Of a DNA stretch of 17,107 nucleotides, positions 6,190-14,104 are shown one piece after another. Source of the stretch: JBBKXP01 sp038251315. GTDB lineage: Bacteria; Pseudomonadota; Alphaproteobacteria; Rhodobacterales; Rhodobacteraceae. The number at the start of each line of letters is the position of its first letter. Position 1 is the stretch's first letter. The DNA lies in contig JBBSBK010000081.1 of NCBI GenBank assembly GCA_038251315.1, positions 1-17,107 on the forward strand. The letters are read 5' to 3'. Both the position numbers and the translations under genes were made by a program. The notes under the pieces were generated by a model, which saw only the letters and a program-made list of their open reading frames with translations, did no database searches and was not told the origin of the DNA.

Positions 6190-7779
6190 TCAGGCCGCCG
6201 CAACTTGAGCGAACAGCACCTCGGCCTCGAATCGGCGCAGGGTGCGGCGGGCGGCGGGGCTGTACCCGGCCCCGGTCGTGGGGTCGAGTCCGGGAAAGAT
6301 CGCGGCGATCTCTGCCACCACCGCTTGTTCAAAAAGATTGGTGGTCTGCGGCCCGGGCAGGAAACTTTCGGTAGCCAATCCTTCGGACCAGATCACCTGA
6401 TGGCGGTCGAACAGCAGATGGACGTAATCGACCGTCCCGCCTTCGACCCGCCTGACTGACTGGTCGTTGATCAAATCTCTGGCCGCCACCAGCACCTCAT
6501 CCTCGCCAAACAGAATGGCGGCAAGGCTGTCGCGCACCAGAACCCGGTGTTGTGGCGACACCATCAGGGTGCGGTGATCGCCGAAGGTACTAGCACGGAT
6601 CAGGATCGGGGCCAGATCACCTGACGCGTCAACCGTGCGCTGACCGACCCAGCGCAGCGGTTGCGGGCCGTCGTCATGGGTCATCACCAAATCGCCAGGG
6701 ACCAGCCTTTCGACCGGCACTTCGCCGTCCGGGGTCAGGATCATCGTCCCGGCAACGAAACAGGGGATCGTGCTGACGATGACGAAACCGGTGTCGTTTT
6801 CCAGTATGTCGCCCGCGCTATCGACGGCGTTGACCCGATAGGTAAAACTGATGGTGTCATGATCGGCGTCGGTCTGAATGCTGAACGTGCCATCTGCGTT
6901 CAGGGTGATGACCTGCCCGGTGGCCAGCGTGACGGTCTGGCCGGACGACACCGCGATCCCGTTGATATGGGTGATCCGCAAAGTGCCCGCGGTGTTGTTG
7001 ACATCGTTGCCAAGCACGTCGAGCACCCGCGTCGTGCCTTCCTGCATGGTGATGGTATCGTCGCGGGCCACCAGCATGGTCTGCACGGAATCACCGACGA
7101 TGATGAGGTTGGAATCATAGTTGGAATCGGACACGTCGGCGATGCCGATGCGGATCGAGTTGACGACACCGGGGTTGACCGGGATGGTCAGGGTCATCGT
7201 CACTGTGAACCCGTCCATTTCAGTGTTGAACTGGTCCCCAGTATTGTCGTGAAAAAGGTTGATGTTGTTGTTCTGGTTGACGCTGCCCACCGCGGTCGGG
7301 CTGGACGACACCGACAACGGTACGTGGCTGCCATTGATCCAGACCCCAACCACGTCGTTGTAGACCGAACTGGAGTATTCCGGGTATTCTTCGGACGAAA
7401 AGACGAACTGGATCGTCATCACGTTGCCGGTCGGAATGAAATCGACGTCCAGATAGGACGCGTCATAAGTATTGGTGCCCGCCAGCGCGTTGAACTGGGC
7501 GACGTTGTTGGGGCCGGATGTGTTGGTGGATGTGCTTGCCGACTGGTTCGACTGACCGCCGGAATTGGTGAAATCCGCCGCCCGCCCGGTCGACAGGATG
7601 ACACCGGTATTGCTGGGCGCGACCCCTGGCGCCAACTGGCCGTTGGAATAGATCGCCGACGCATAGCTTGCCCCGGTATAGCTTGCGCCGGTGACGTTGA
7701 CGCCGTTGCCAAAGATGGCATTGGCCATCTGCGCCGCCGTCGCGTTGGCATTGTAGGTCAGCTCGACCCCGTTAACCAT
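6190..7779 (-). CDS. Choice-of-anchor L domain and Hint domain protein
   Basis: A 529-residue, probably exported protein. Residues ~10-235 match the choice-of-anchor L domain (TGVILSTGRAADF, then YDASYLDVDFIP, FVFSSEEYPEY and NDVVGVWING). Residues ~238-336 form an Ig/cadherin-like repeat of the VLGNDV type seen in large secreted adhesins. Residues ~340-480 form a Hint module with catalytic Cys340 in IPCFVAGT and His411 in SPQHRVLV. Hint modules cleave the chain at their N-terminal Cys, so the anchor part could be released or coupled. There is no Sec signal peptide; the short hydrophobic C-terminus (VLFAQVAAA) fits type I secretion. The frame is open upstream to 7878, but ATG 7779 is preceded by AAGGG and starts the recognisable domain. 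Residues 73-93 are rich in Ser, Thr and Asn. Confidence 0.88.
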   Translation of the reverse strand: MVNGVELTYNANATAAQMANAIFGNGVNVTGASYTGASYASAIYSNGQLAPGVAPSNTGVILSTGRAADFTNSGGQSNQSASTSTNTSGPNNVAQFNALAGTNTYDASYLDVDFIPTGNVMTIQFVFSSEEYPEYSSSVYNDVVGVWINGSHVPLSVSSSPTAVGSVNQNNNINLFHDNTGDQFNTEMDGFTVTMTLTIPVNPGVVNSIRIGIADVSDSNYDSNLIIVGDSVQTMLVARDDTITMQEGTTRVLDVLGNDVNNTAGTLRITHINGIAVSSGQTVTLATGQVITLNADGTFSIQTDADHDTISFTYRVNAVDSAGDILENDTGFVIVSTIPCFVAGTMILTPDGEVPVERLVPGDLVMTHDDGPQPLRWVGQRTVDASGDLAPILIRASTFGDHRTLMVSPQHRVLVRDSLAAILFGEDEVLVAARDLINDQSVRRVEGGTVDYVHLLFDRHQVIWSEGLATESFLPGPQTTNLFEQAVVAEIAAIFPGLDPTTGAGYSPAARRTLRRFEAEVLFAQVAAA

Positions 7780-8082
7780 TGTCCGTGCCCTTGCCGCTTG
7801 GCCCGGGTCAGTGCAAACGCACGCCGGGGGTTTGTGCCCCGGTCTTGCTATATGTTGTGGCTGACTGCTGCGCGCCACGCCGATCTTGAGTTTGCCCTGC
7901 CTCGGGTCATGTTATTGAGGAAACCGTAGGGCAGAACGGCGGTATGGGTGAGGCTTTTATGAACGTGGTGGGCCTTGGCGCAACACATGTGTCGCCTAGA
8001 AGTCACAGCCTCTGGTCCGGCCGATCGATTGCAAATCAAGGCGGCCCGCGCTACGCCTGCCCGCAATTCCGGAGTCCCGCCG
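7780..8082. other. Divergent intergenic region between the Hint operon and dapE
   Basis: About 300 bp without a supported gene; it must hold the promoters of both flanking units. It contains a GC hairpin at 7824-7842 (CCGGGG, 7-nt loop, CCCCGG) in what would be the Hint leader, and a 10-bp palindrome ACACATGTGT at 7983-7992. Open frames crossing it have no recognisable protein features. Confidence 0.6.
7975..8002 (+). promoter_or_regulatory. Weak candidate promoter for dapE
   Basis: TTGGCG (7975-7980), a 16-nt spacer and TAGAAG (7997-8002) each match four of six bases of the sigma-70 consensus, about 80 nt before dapE. The palindrome ACACATGTGT falls in the spacer and could bind a regulator. 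This is weak evidence. Confidence 0.25.
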
Positions 8083-9228
8083 ATGCCCGTCGATCCCGTC
8101 GCCCTGACCGCCGCTCTGGTCCGCTGCCCCTCGGTCACGCCCGCCGAAGGGGGCGCTCTGGTGCTTCTGGCGGGCTTGCTGGAGGGTGCAGGGTTTATCT
8201 GCACCCGTGTTGATCGGGGCGGCATCGCTAACCTCTATGCCCGCTGGGGCCGCAAGGGCGCGAACCGGACGTTCGGTTTCAATGGCCATACCGATGTGGT
8301 GCCTTTGGGCGATGAATCGGCTTGGACGATGGCGCCATTCGGGGCCGAAATCCGCGATGGGTATCTGTATGGGCGCGGTTCGACCGACATGAAATCGGGT
8401 GTTGCGGCGTTCGTTGCCGCTGCGGTGGATTTCGTGCAGGCGACCCCGCCAGACGGGGCTATTGCGATTGCCATCACCGGTGACGAGGAGGCCGACGCGA
8501 CCGACGGCACGGTCGCCCTGCTCGACTGGATGCGCGGCGCGGGCGAGGCGATGTCGGTTTGTCTGGTGGGCGAACCGACCTGCCCTGAAGTGTTGGGCGA
8601 GGCGATCAAGATCGGGCGGCGCGGGTCGCTGACGGCCCATTTCACCGCAACGGGCAAGCAAGGTCATGCGGCCTATCCCGACCGGGCGCTGAATCCGATC
8701 CCGGCGCTGGCCCGGCTGGTGGATCGGTTGGCGGCGCATGAGTTGGACAAGGGCAGCGATCATTTCGACCCGTCGACATTGGCCGTGGTGACGTTCGACA
8801 CCGGCAATCCGGCGACCAATGTCATTCCGGCATCGTGCCGCGCGACGGTCAATATCCGATTCAATGACCTGCATTCCGGCGCGTCGGTGACGGCGTGGAT
8901 GCAAGCGATGGCGGCTGAGGTATCGTCCGAGTTCGGCGTGCCGATCGCGCTGCGCGTCAAGGAGTCAGGCGAAAGTTTCCTGACCCTGCCGGGCGACCTG
9001 TCGGCGCTGGTGTCGGCGGCGGTGCAGGCCGAAACAGGGCGGGTGCCTGTGCTGTCCACATCGGGCGGCACGTCGGATGCGCGGTTCGTCAAGGATCACT
9101 GTCCGGTGGTCGAATTCGGGCTGGTCGGCAAGACGATGCACGCGGTCGATGAACGGGTCGCGGTGGATCAGATTGGTCAGCTCAAGGCGATATACGGGCG
9201 GATTTTGACCGATTATTTTGCCAGCTAG
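8083..9228 (+). CDS. dapE: Succinyl-diaminopimelate desuccinylase
   Basis: DapE hydrolyses N-succinyl-LL-2,6-diaminopimelate to LL-diaminopimelate and succinate in the lysine and peptidoglycan precursor pathway, as a cytoplasmic dinuclear zinc enzyme. At 381 residues it has the usual family length. The M20 metal ligands and catalytic residues are visible: His69 and Asp71 (GHTDVVP), Asp102 (GRGSTDMKSG), the catalytic Glu135 with Glu136 (ITGDEEADA), Glu164 (VGEPT) and His353 (GKTMHAVDE). The STSGGTSDARF substrate motif lies at 326-336. The frame is open upstream, but ATG 8083 has a GGAG at 8071-8074 and begins the conserved N-terminus. rnr follows in the same direction after 77 nt. Confidence 0.97.
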   Translation: MPVDPVALTAALVRCPSVTPAEGGALVLLAGLLEGAGFICTRVDRGGIANLYARWGRKGANRTFGFNGHTDVVPLGDESAWTMAPFGAEIRDGYLYGRGSTDMKSGVAAFVAAAVDFVQATPPDGAIAIAITGDEEADATDGTVALLDWMRGAGEAMSVCLVGEPTCPEVLGEAIKIGRRGSLTAHFTATGKQGHAAYPDRALNPIPALARLVDRLAAHELDKGSDHFDPSTLAVVTFDTGNPATNVIPASCRATVNIRFNDLHSGASVTAWMQAMAAEVSSEFGVPIALRVKESGESFLTLPGDLSALVSAAVQAETGRVPVLSTSGGTSDARFVKDHCPVVEFGLVGKTMHAVDERVAVDQIGQLKAIYGRILTDYFAS

Positions 9229-9256
9229 GCGACGGCGCGAGGCGGTGATCGCAGAT

Positions 9257-9289
9257 GCCTCCGGCGGGAGTTTAAGGGACCAAAGAAGC
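9257..9289 (+). repeat. Intergenic repeat-like element between dapE and rnr
   Basis: The string CCTCCGGCGGGAGTTTAAGG followed by ACCAAAGAAG resembles an element I associate with intergenic DNA of Rhodobacteraceae (CTCCGGCGGGAG, TATTTGG, CCAAAGAAGAAG). A related, more diverged copy on the opposite strand seems present at about 14211-14267. CTCC and GGAG can pair as a small stem. Family membership is from memory. Confidence 0.45.
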
Positions 9290-9305
9290 ATGTTAGGCAC
9301 GAACA

Positions 9306-11573
9306 ATGACTGATATACCCAGCCGCGCCGACATCCTGCAATGGATCGCTGACCATCCGACCCAGACTGCCAAGCGCGATATCGCCAAGGCGTTCGGGAT
9401 CAAGGGGGCCGTGCGCATCGACCTGAAGCGCCTGCTGCGCGAGATGGAGGATGCGGGCGATCTGACCAAGCGGCGCAGCGGCTACCGCGACGCCGACAAG
9501 CTGCCCCCGGTGGCGGTGCTGGAGATTACCGGGCCGGACGCGGATGGCGATTTGTACGCCAAGCCGCTGGAATGGCAAGGCGATGGCACGCCGCCGCGTG
9601 TGCTGATGATCTTGCGCGATGGTGATCCGGCGCTTGGCGCGGGCGACCGGTTGCTTGGCCGGATGAGTGAGGTTGCGGGCGAGCCGCATGCCTATACCGC
9701 CCGGATGATCCGCCGGATCGGGGACAATCCGCTGCGGATTTTGGGGGTGTTCCGGCAAGGGTCGGAGGGCGGGCGGATCATGCCCATCGACAAGGGCGCC
9801 GACAAGCAATGGGTGGTGTCCGAAGGTGCCACGGGTGGCGCCAAGGATGGCGAGTTGGTCGAGGCCGAACAGGCGGGGCCGAAGGGGCGGATGGGTCTGC
9901 CGAAGGCGCGGATCGTGTCGCGGTTGGGTGATCCGAGTGCGCCGCGTGCCGTCAGCCTGATCGCGATTCATCAGCATGGTATTCCCGACCATTTCCCCGA
10001 CGACGTTATTGCCGAGGCGGATCGCGCCAAGCCCGCCGGGATCAAGGGACGCGAGGATTTGCGCGATCTGCCGCTGATCACCATTGATCCGTGGGATGCG
10101 CGTGACCGCGACGATGCCTGTCTTGCGCAGGTTGACGATGATCCGAAAAACGCGGGTGGGTTCATCCTGTGGGTCGCCATCGCTGATGTGGCCCATTACG
10201 TCACCCCCGGTTCGGCGCTGGACCGCGAGGCGAAAAAGCGCGGCAATTCGACTTATTTCCCTGACCGTGTGGTGCCGATGCTGCCGGATCGGCTGTCGGG
10301 CGATCTGTGTTCGCTGCACGAACAGGTCGATCGCGCCTGTCTGGCGGTGCGGATGCGGATTGACGCGAATGGCACGAAGATCGACCACAGGTTTGTGCGC
10401 GGGTTGATGCGGTCGGTCGCGTCGCTGAATTACGAAGAGGTGCAGGCGGGGATCGACGGGGCGGCGAATGACAAGGTCGCGCCGTTGATGGAGCCGGTGC
10501 TGCGCCCGCTTTATGCCGCTTATGCTGCATTGGTGCGGGCGCGGGCAGCGCGGCAACCGCTGGACCTTGACCTGCCGGAACGCAAGATCGTGCTGGACGA
10601 CGCGGGCACGGTGGTCGATGTCGCCTTCAAGGATCGCCTTGATGCGCACCGCCTGATCGAGGAGTTCATGGTGCTGGCCAATGTCGCCGCAGCCGAGGAA
10701 CTCGTTCGTCTGAAAACCCCGCTGCTGTTTCGGGTTCACGAAGAACCGACTCCGCAAAAGCTGGATGTGCTGCGCGAGGTGGTGCAGGCCAGCGGGCTGG
10801 TTCTTGCCAAGGGGCAGGTGTTGAAAACGCACCATTTGAACCGGCTGCTGGAACAGGCGGCGGGGACCGACAATGCCGAACTTATCAATATGCAAACCCT
10901 GCGGTCGATGACGCAAGCCTATTACAACCCGGAAAACTTTGGCCATTTCGGGCTGGCGTTGCGCAATTACGCGCATTTTACATCGCCTATTCGCCGCTAT
11001 TCCGACCTGATTGTGCATCGCGCACTGATCAGCGGGCATCGCTGGGGCAAGGATGGGTTGAGTGCCGACGACATTGAACGCCTCTCTGATACGGCCCAAC
11101 AGATCAGCGATACCGAACGCCGGTCGATGGCGGCGGAGCGTGACACGACCGACCGTTATCTGGCCGCCTATCTGTCGGACCGCATCGGGGCGGAAATGAC
11201 GGGCCGGATCAGCGGAATCGCGCGCTTTGGTGTCTTCGTAAAGCTGGACGGCACGGGGGCCGACGGGATGATCCCGATCCGCAATCTGGGGGCCGAGTAT
11301 TTCCATTTTGACGCCGAAAGCCAGACCCTGAAGGGTGCCGATACGGGTATCGTCATCGGGCTGGGCCAGAAGGTGACGGTGCGGCTGACCGAGGCGGTGC
11401 CGGTGACGGGCGGCCTGCTGGTCGATCTGGTCAAGCTGGACGAGGTGGTGATGCCGCAGGGGCCGTCGCGGGGGCGTGGCAGACCAAAGGGTGGGCCGGT
11501 GCGGCGCAGGGTGGGGTCGGCCAAGAAGAAGGCCGACAAGGTGAAACGCAAGGTGAAACGGACGCGGCGTTAA
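9306..11573 (+). CDS. rnr: Ribonuclease R
   Basis: A 755-residue 3'-5' exoribonuclease that degrades structured RNA in the cytoplasm in mRNA decay and rRNA quality control. In order: an N-terminal winged-helix-like segment (residues ~5-60), cold-shock/OB domains (~65-230), the RNB catalytic domain (~250-585) and an S1 RNA-binding domain (~628-710). The RNB signature TIDPWDARDRDDA holds the magnesium-binding Asp261, Asp267, Asp269 and Asp270, and the conserved HFTSPIRRYSDLIVHR lies at 557-572. The C-terminus is a Lys/Arg-rich tail (about 720-755), typical of RNase R rather than RNase II. No strong ribosome binding site precedes ATG 9306, but the next internal Met (residue 47) would cut the N-terminal domain. 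The stop overlaps the convergent rhomboid-like gene by 4 bp. Confidence 0.96.
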   Translation: MTDIPSRADILQWIADHPTQTAKRDIAKAFGIKGAVRIDLKRLLREMEDAGDLTKRRSGYRDADKLPPVAVLEITGPDADGDLYAKPLEWQGDGTPPRVLMILRDGDPALGAGDRLLGRMSEVAGEPHAYTARMIRRIGDNPLRILGVFRQGSEGGRIMPIDKGADKQWVVSEGATGGAKDGELVEAEQAGPKGRMGLPKARIVSRLGDPSAPRAVSLIAIHQHGIPDHFPDDVIAEADRAKPAGIKGREDLRDLPLITIDPWDARDRDDACLAQVDDDPKNAGGFILWVAIADVAHYVTPGSALDREAKKRGNSTYFPDRVVPMLPDRLSGDLCSLHEQVDRACLAVRMRIDANGTKIDHRFVRGLMRSVASLNYEEVQAGIDGAANDKVAPLMEPVLRPLYAAYAALVRARAARQPLDLDLPERKIVLDDAGTVVDVAFKDRLDAHRLIEEFMVLANVAAAEELVRLKTPLLFRVHEEPTPQKLDVLREVVQASGLVLAKGQVLKTHHLNRLLEQAAGTDNAELINMQTLRSMTQAYYNPENFGHFGLALRNYAHFTSPIRRYSDLIVHRALISGHRWGKDGLSADDIERLSDTAQQISDTERRSMAAERDTTDRYLAAYLSDRIGAEMTGRISGIARFGVFVKLDGTGADGMIPIRNLGAEYFHFDAESQTLKGADTGIVIGLGQKVTVRLTEAVPVTGGLLVDLVKLDEVVMPQGPSRGRGRPKGGPVRRRVGSAKKKADKVKRKVKRTRR

Positions 11574-12247
11574 CGCTGTCTGATTCGGCGCAGAAACGCC
11601 TGCCAGCCGCCGGGACCGACCAGCGGGGCGAGGCCAAGACCGGCGACGAATCCGGTCACATCAGCGACCCATTGCGGCGATCCGCCGAACAGAACCCCGG
11701 TCAGCAGCTGCCAGGCGAGCAGGAAGCCGATCAGCAGGAACGCCCGATACTGGTTCGCGCCGACAGCACCGAGGCGCAGCCACATGAGATAGGTGAAGGC
11801 CCCGATCAGGCCGTAGACCGGCGGATAGACTCCGTACAGCGGCTGATCGCCGTGCAGCACGCCGGCATAGACCAGACCGCCTACAATGGCCGAAACGAAG
11901 AATATCAGTAAGACCGACACCGGGTGGAACACGTCGCCGACGAATTTGCCCAAGGCCAGCAGCAGGACCGCACCAAAGACGGCGTGGGTGATGCTGCCAT
12001 GAATGAACGGATAGGTGACGAAACGCAGCAGTAGGTCGGAGGAATAGTCGCCTCGCTGGATCATCCAGTCAAAGACGGCGGACCAGACGCCGTAATCCTC
12101 GATCGCGGCCAATCGCCAGCCGACGCCTTGGGGGCCGCCGATCCAGCCTTGGCTGGCCATGCTGAGCGTTGCCTCGACTCCGACGACGATCGCGACGAGG
12201 GCGATGACCACCGGGGGAATCGGGTTGATCGGGTTTTGGTCGTTCAT
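11570..12247 (-). CDS. Rhomboid-fold membrane protein, probable pseudoprotease
   Basis: A 225-residue inner-membrane protein with about six hydrophobic segments (roughly 10-28, 75-105, 108-130, 135-158, 166-187 and 192-212). The layout and motifs follow rhomboid proteases: FIHGSITH (His83, His88) corresponds to the HxxxxH of helix 2, VYGLIGAF to the GxSG loop, and WVADVTGFVAG to the AHxxGxxxG helix. The residues needed for catalysis are absent: the oxyanion Asn is Gly92, the nucleophile Ser is Tyr145 and the active-site His is Asp196. A non-proteolytic chaperone-like or scaffold role (as for iRhoms and derlins) is inference. The frame extends upstream, but ATG 12247 follows a purine-rich GAGGCAGG and starts the natural N-terminus. 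It is divergent from trpS, 88 bp away. Confidence 0.82.
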   Translation of the reverse strand: MNDQNPINPIPPVVIALVAIVVGVEATLSMASQGWIGGPQGVGWRLAAIEDYGVWSAVFDWMIQRGDYSSDLLLRFVTYPFIHGSITHAVFGAVLLLALGKFVGDVFHPVSVLLIFFVSAIVGGLVYAGVLHGDQPLYGVYPPVYGLIGAFTYLMWLRLGAVGANQYRAFLLIGFLLAWQLLTGVLFGGSPQWVADVTGFVAGLGLAPLVGPGGWQAFLRRIRQR

Positions 12248-12335
12248 GCCTGCCTCATCCTGCCCGCTTTGCGTTGACGGGCCTTGGGCGCATGGGTAAG
12301 CGAGGGGCGGCGATAAATCCAGTCCGGACCTTGAC

Positions 12336-13352
12336 ATGACCAAGACCACATTCACCCCTCGTGTTTTTTCCGGGATCAAGCCATCGGGCGGGTTGCAGTT
12401 GGGCAACTACCTCGGCGCGATCAAGCGGTGGGTCGCAATGCAGGGCGGTGCAACGCCGAACATCTACTGTGTTGTCGATCTGCATGCGATCACGGTCTGG
12501 CAGGACCCCCGCGAATTGGCCAAAGGCACGCGCGAGGTGGCGGCGGGCTATCTGGCGGCGGGGATCGATCCGGACAGGTCGATCCTGTTCAACCAGTCAC
12601 AGGTCGCCGAGCATGCGCAACTGGCGTGGATTTTCAACTGCGTCGCACGGGTCGGCTGGATGAACCGGATGACCCAGTGGAAGGACAAGGCGGGGGCCAA
12701 TGCCGAAGCGCAGTCGCTTGGGCTTTACGCCTATCCGGCGCTGATGGCCGCCGACATCCTGCTGTATCATGCGACCCATGTGCCGGTGGGGGAGGATCAA
12801 AAGCAGCATGTCGAGCTGACCCGCGACATCGCGGCCAAGTTCAACCACGATTTCGGCGTCGATTTCTTTCCTTTGACCGAAGCGGTGATCGACGGGCCTG
12901 CAACGCGCGTGATGAACCTGCGCGACGGGACCAAGAAGATGAGCAAGTCGGGCGAGAGCGATATGGAGCGGATTAACATGCTGGATACCGCCGACACGAT
13001 TGCCAAGAAGTTTCGCAAAGCCAAGACTGATCCGGCACCGCTGCCCGAAACTGTTGCAGGGCTCAGAGAACGGCCCGAGGCGCGCAACTTGGTCGACATT
13101 TATGCCGCCCTTTCGGACCAGACGCCCGAACAGGTGATTGCGCAGTACCCCGGTGCGGGATGGGGCGTGTTCAAACCAGCGCTGGCCGATCTGGCCGTGG
13201 CCAAGCTGGCACCGATTTCGGCCGAAATGGCGCGGTTGATGGGCGACCCGGCCGAGATTGACCGGATATTGGCCAAGGGGGCCGACAAGGCGCGGGCGAT
13301 TGCTGCGCCGGTGCTGGCGCGGACCTATGAGATCGTGGGGTTGCTAAGGTAG
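12336..13352 (+). CDS. trpS: Tryptophan--tRNA ligase
   Basis: TrpRS charges tRNA-Trp with tryptophan, using ATP. At 338 residues it has the usual length of the bacterial, compact class I enzyme. The ATP-binding HIGH-type motif is PSGGLQLGNYLG (residues 16-27), the KMSKS loop is KKMSKSGES (200-208), and VVDLHAIT, QSQVAEHAQLAW and GEDQKQHVELTRDIA (152-166) are further TrpRS signatures. ATG 12336 is followed at once by the conserved N-terminus; the ribosome binding site is weak. A hairpin repeat begins at the stop codon. The role is essential and the assignment secure. Confidence 0.97.
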   Translation: MTKTTFTPRVFSGIKPSGGLQLGNYLGAIKRWVAMQGGATPNIYCVVDLHAITVWQDPRELAKGTREVAAGYLAAGIDPDRSILFNQSQVAEHAQLAWIFNCVARVGWMNRMTQWKDKAGANAEAQSLGLYAYPALMAADILLYHATHVPVGEDQKQHVELTRDIAAKFNHDFGVDFFPLTEAVIDGPATRVMNLRDGTKKMSKSGESDMERINMLDTADTIAKKFRKAKTDPAPLPETVAGLRERPEARNLVDIYAALSDQTPEQVIAQYPGAGWGVFKPALADLAVAKLAPISAEMARLMGDPAEIDRILAKGADKARAIAAPVLARTYEIVGLLR

Positions 13353-13376
13353 GGATGGGTCGAGACCCATCTTACC
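13348..13376 (+). repeat. Hairpin repeat overlapping the trpS stop
   Basis: GATGGGTC and GACCCATC form an 8-bp inverted repeat (13354-13371), extended outward by GGTA/TACC after a small bulge. The trpS stop codon lies in the left arm. There is no T-run after it, so it is at best a weak terminator. A similar GGGTT-GA-AACCC hairpin followed by CTTA lies at 14109-14123; both resemble a dispersed hairpin I associate with Rhodobacteraceae genomes. Confidence 0.6.
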
Positions 13377-13458
13377 GCCGCACCGTTGATGTGCCGGTTT
13401 GCGCGTTTCGCGGTCCGTGCGATGAGCATATATCGAGGGCATCAAAAGGATCGCACCC

Positions 13459-13941
13459 ATGCCCAACCTCGCCCCTGCTGCCACCCGTATTGGCCATGTC
13501 CACCTCAAGGTGGCCGACCTTGACCGTGCCATCGGGTTTTACCGCGATGTGCTGGGGTTTGCGATTACCCAAGCCTATGGCAGCCGCGCTGCGTTCTTGT
13601 CGGCGGGCGGTTATCACCACCATATCGGCCTGAATACCTGGGAAAGCGCGGGCGGCACGCCGCCGCCGCCGGGACACACGGGATTGTATCATACGGCGTT
13701 CCTTTATCCTGACCGCCAGTCGCTGGCGCAGGTCTTGCAACGCGTGATCGACGCAGGGATTCCGATTGACGGGGCCGCCGATCATGGGGTGTCCGAGGCG
13801 ATCTATCTGCGTGACCCGGATCAGAACGGTGTCGAGCTGTATGTCGACCGGGCCGAGGCTGACTGGCCGCGTGAAGCAAATGGCGCGCTGAAGATGGTCA
13901 ATGCGCCTTTCAACCTGCATGCTCTGCTGGCCGAGCCGTAG
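13459..13941 (+). CDS. VOC family protein (glyoxalase/extradiol dioxygenase-like)
   Basis: A 160-residue cytoplasmic metalloprotein of the vicinal-oxygen-chelate superfamily. The first beta-alpha-beta module begins RIGHVHLKVADLDRAIGFYR (His13 likely a metal ligand) and the second GLYHTAFLYPDR (His78). The final strand GVELYVDR supplies Glu126, the usual third ligand. GYHHHIGLNTWES and GTPPPPGHTGLYH match the CatE-like branch often annotated as catechol 2,3-dioxygenase-like or glyoxalase. It is shorter than true extradiol dioxygenases, so ring cleavage is not assured and isomerase, lyase or resistance functions are possible. AAAAGGA at 13444-13450 supports ATG 13459. It stands alone between two gene-poor stretches. 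Confidence 0.88.
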   Translation: MPNLAPAATRIGHVHLKVADLDRAIGFYRDVLGFAITQAYGSRAAFLSAGGYHHHIGLNTWESAGGTPPPPGHTGLYHTAFLYPDRQSLAQVLQRVIDAGIPIDGAADHGVSEAIYLRDPDQNGVELYVDRAEADWPREANGALKMVNAPFNLHALLAEP

Positions 13942-13989
13942 GACGCGACGATATTCGTCACATTTCTGAATCAGACTCACGCCATGAAT

Positions 13990-14099
13990 GACGGGCAGGA
14001 TCAAAGGTCTGTCCGTCCCCCGATCCCGTGACGTCGGCTCGTCCCGCGCCGACCCTGTCTGGCGCGCCCGCGTTTCCCCGCACGGGCGCGCCTTTTCTT
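13990..14099 (+). ncRNA. Candidate structured small RNA or 3' UTR
   Basis: Three stem-loops follow one another: 13990-14017 (9-bp stem GACGGGCAG/CTGTCCGTC with one G-U pair), 14033-14053 (GTCGGC/GCCGAC) and 14061-14092 (10-bp GC stem) with a TTTTCTT tail. This layout fits a small trans-acting RNA or a structured 3' UTR of the VOC gene. No clear promoter is seen before it and it matches no RNA family I recognise. Confidence 0.35.
14061..14099 (+). terminator. Strong Rho-independent terminator
   Basis: GGCGCGCCCG (14061-14070) pairs perfectly with CGGGCGCGCC (14083-14092) across a 12-nt loop and is followed directly by TTTTCTT. It lies about 120 nt after the VOC gene stop and ends either that transcript or a separate small RNA. 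Confidence 0.85.
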
Positions 14100-14104
14100 G
14101 CGTC

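Noticed and set aside
6661..7929. Plus-strand open frame of 422 codons opposite the first Hint gene.
   Set aside because: The minus strand encodes clear choice-of-anchor L and Hint motifs; the plus frame is Asp/His/Gly/Val-rich without any known motif.
9225..11306. Minus-strand open frame of 693 codons opposite rnr.
   Set aside because: It is the antisense shadow of RNase R, shows no recognisable domain and is rich in Arg, His, Gln and Pro as expected for such shadows.
12274..12302. TTGACG with TAAGCG 17 nt downstream, before trpS.
   Set aside because: The -35 is good, but the -10 matches only two of six consensus bases, so I do not call a promoter.
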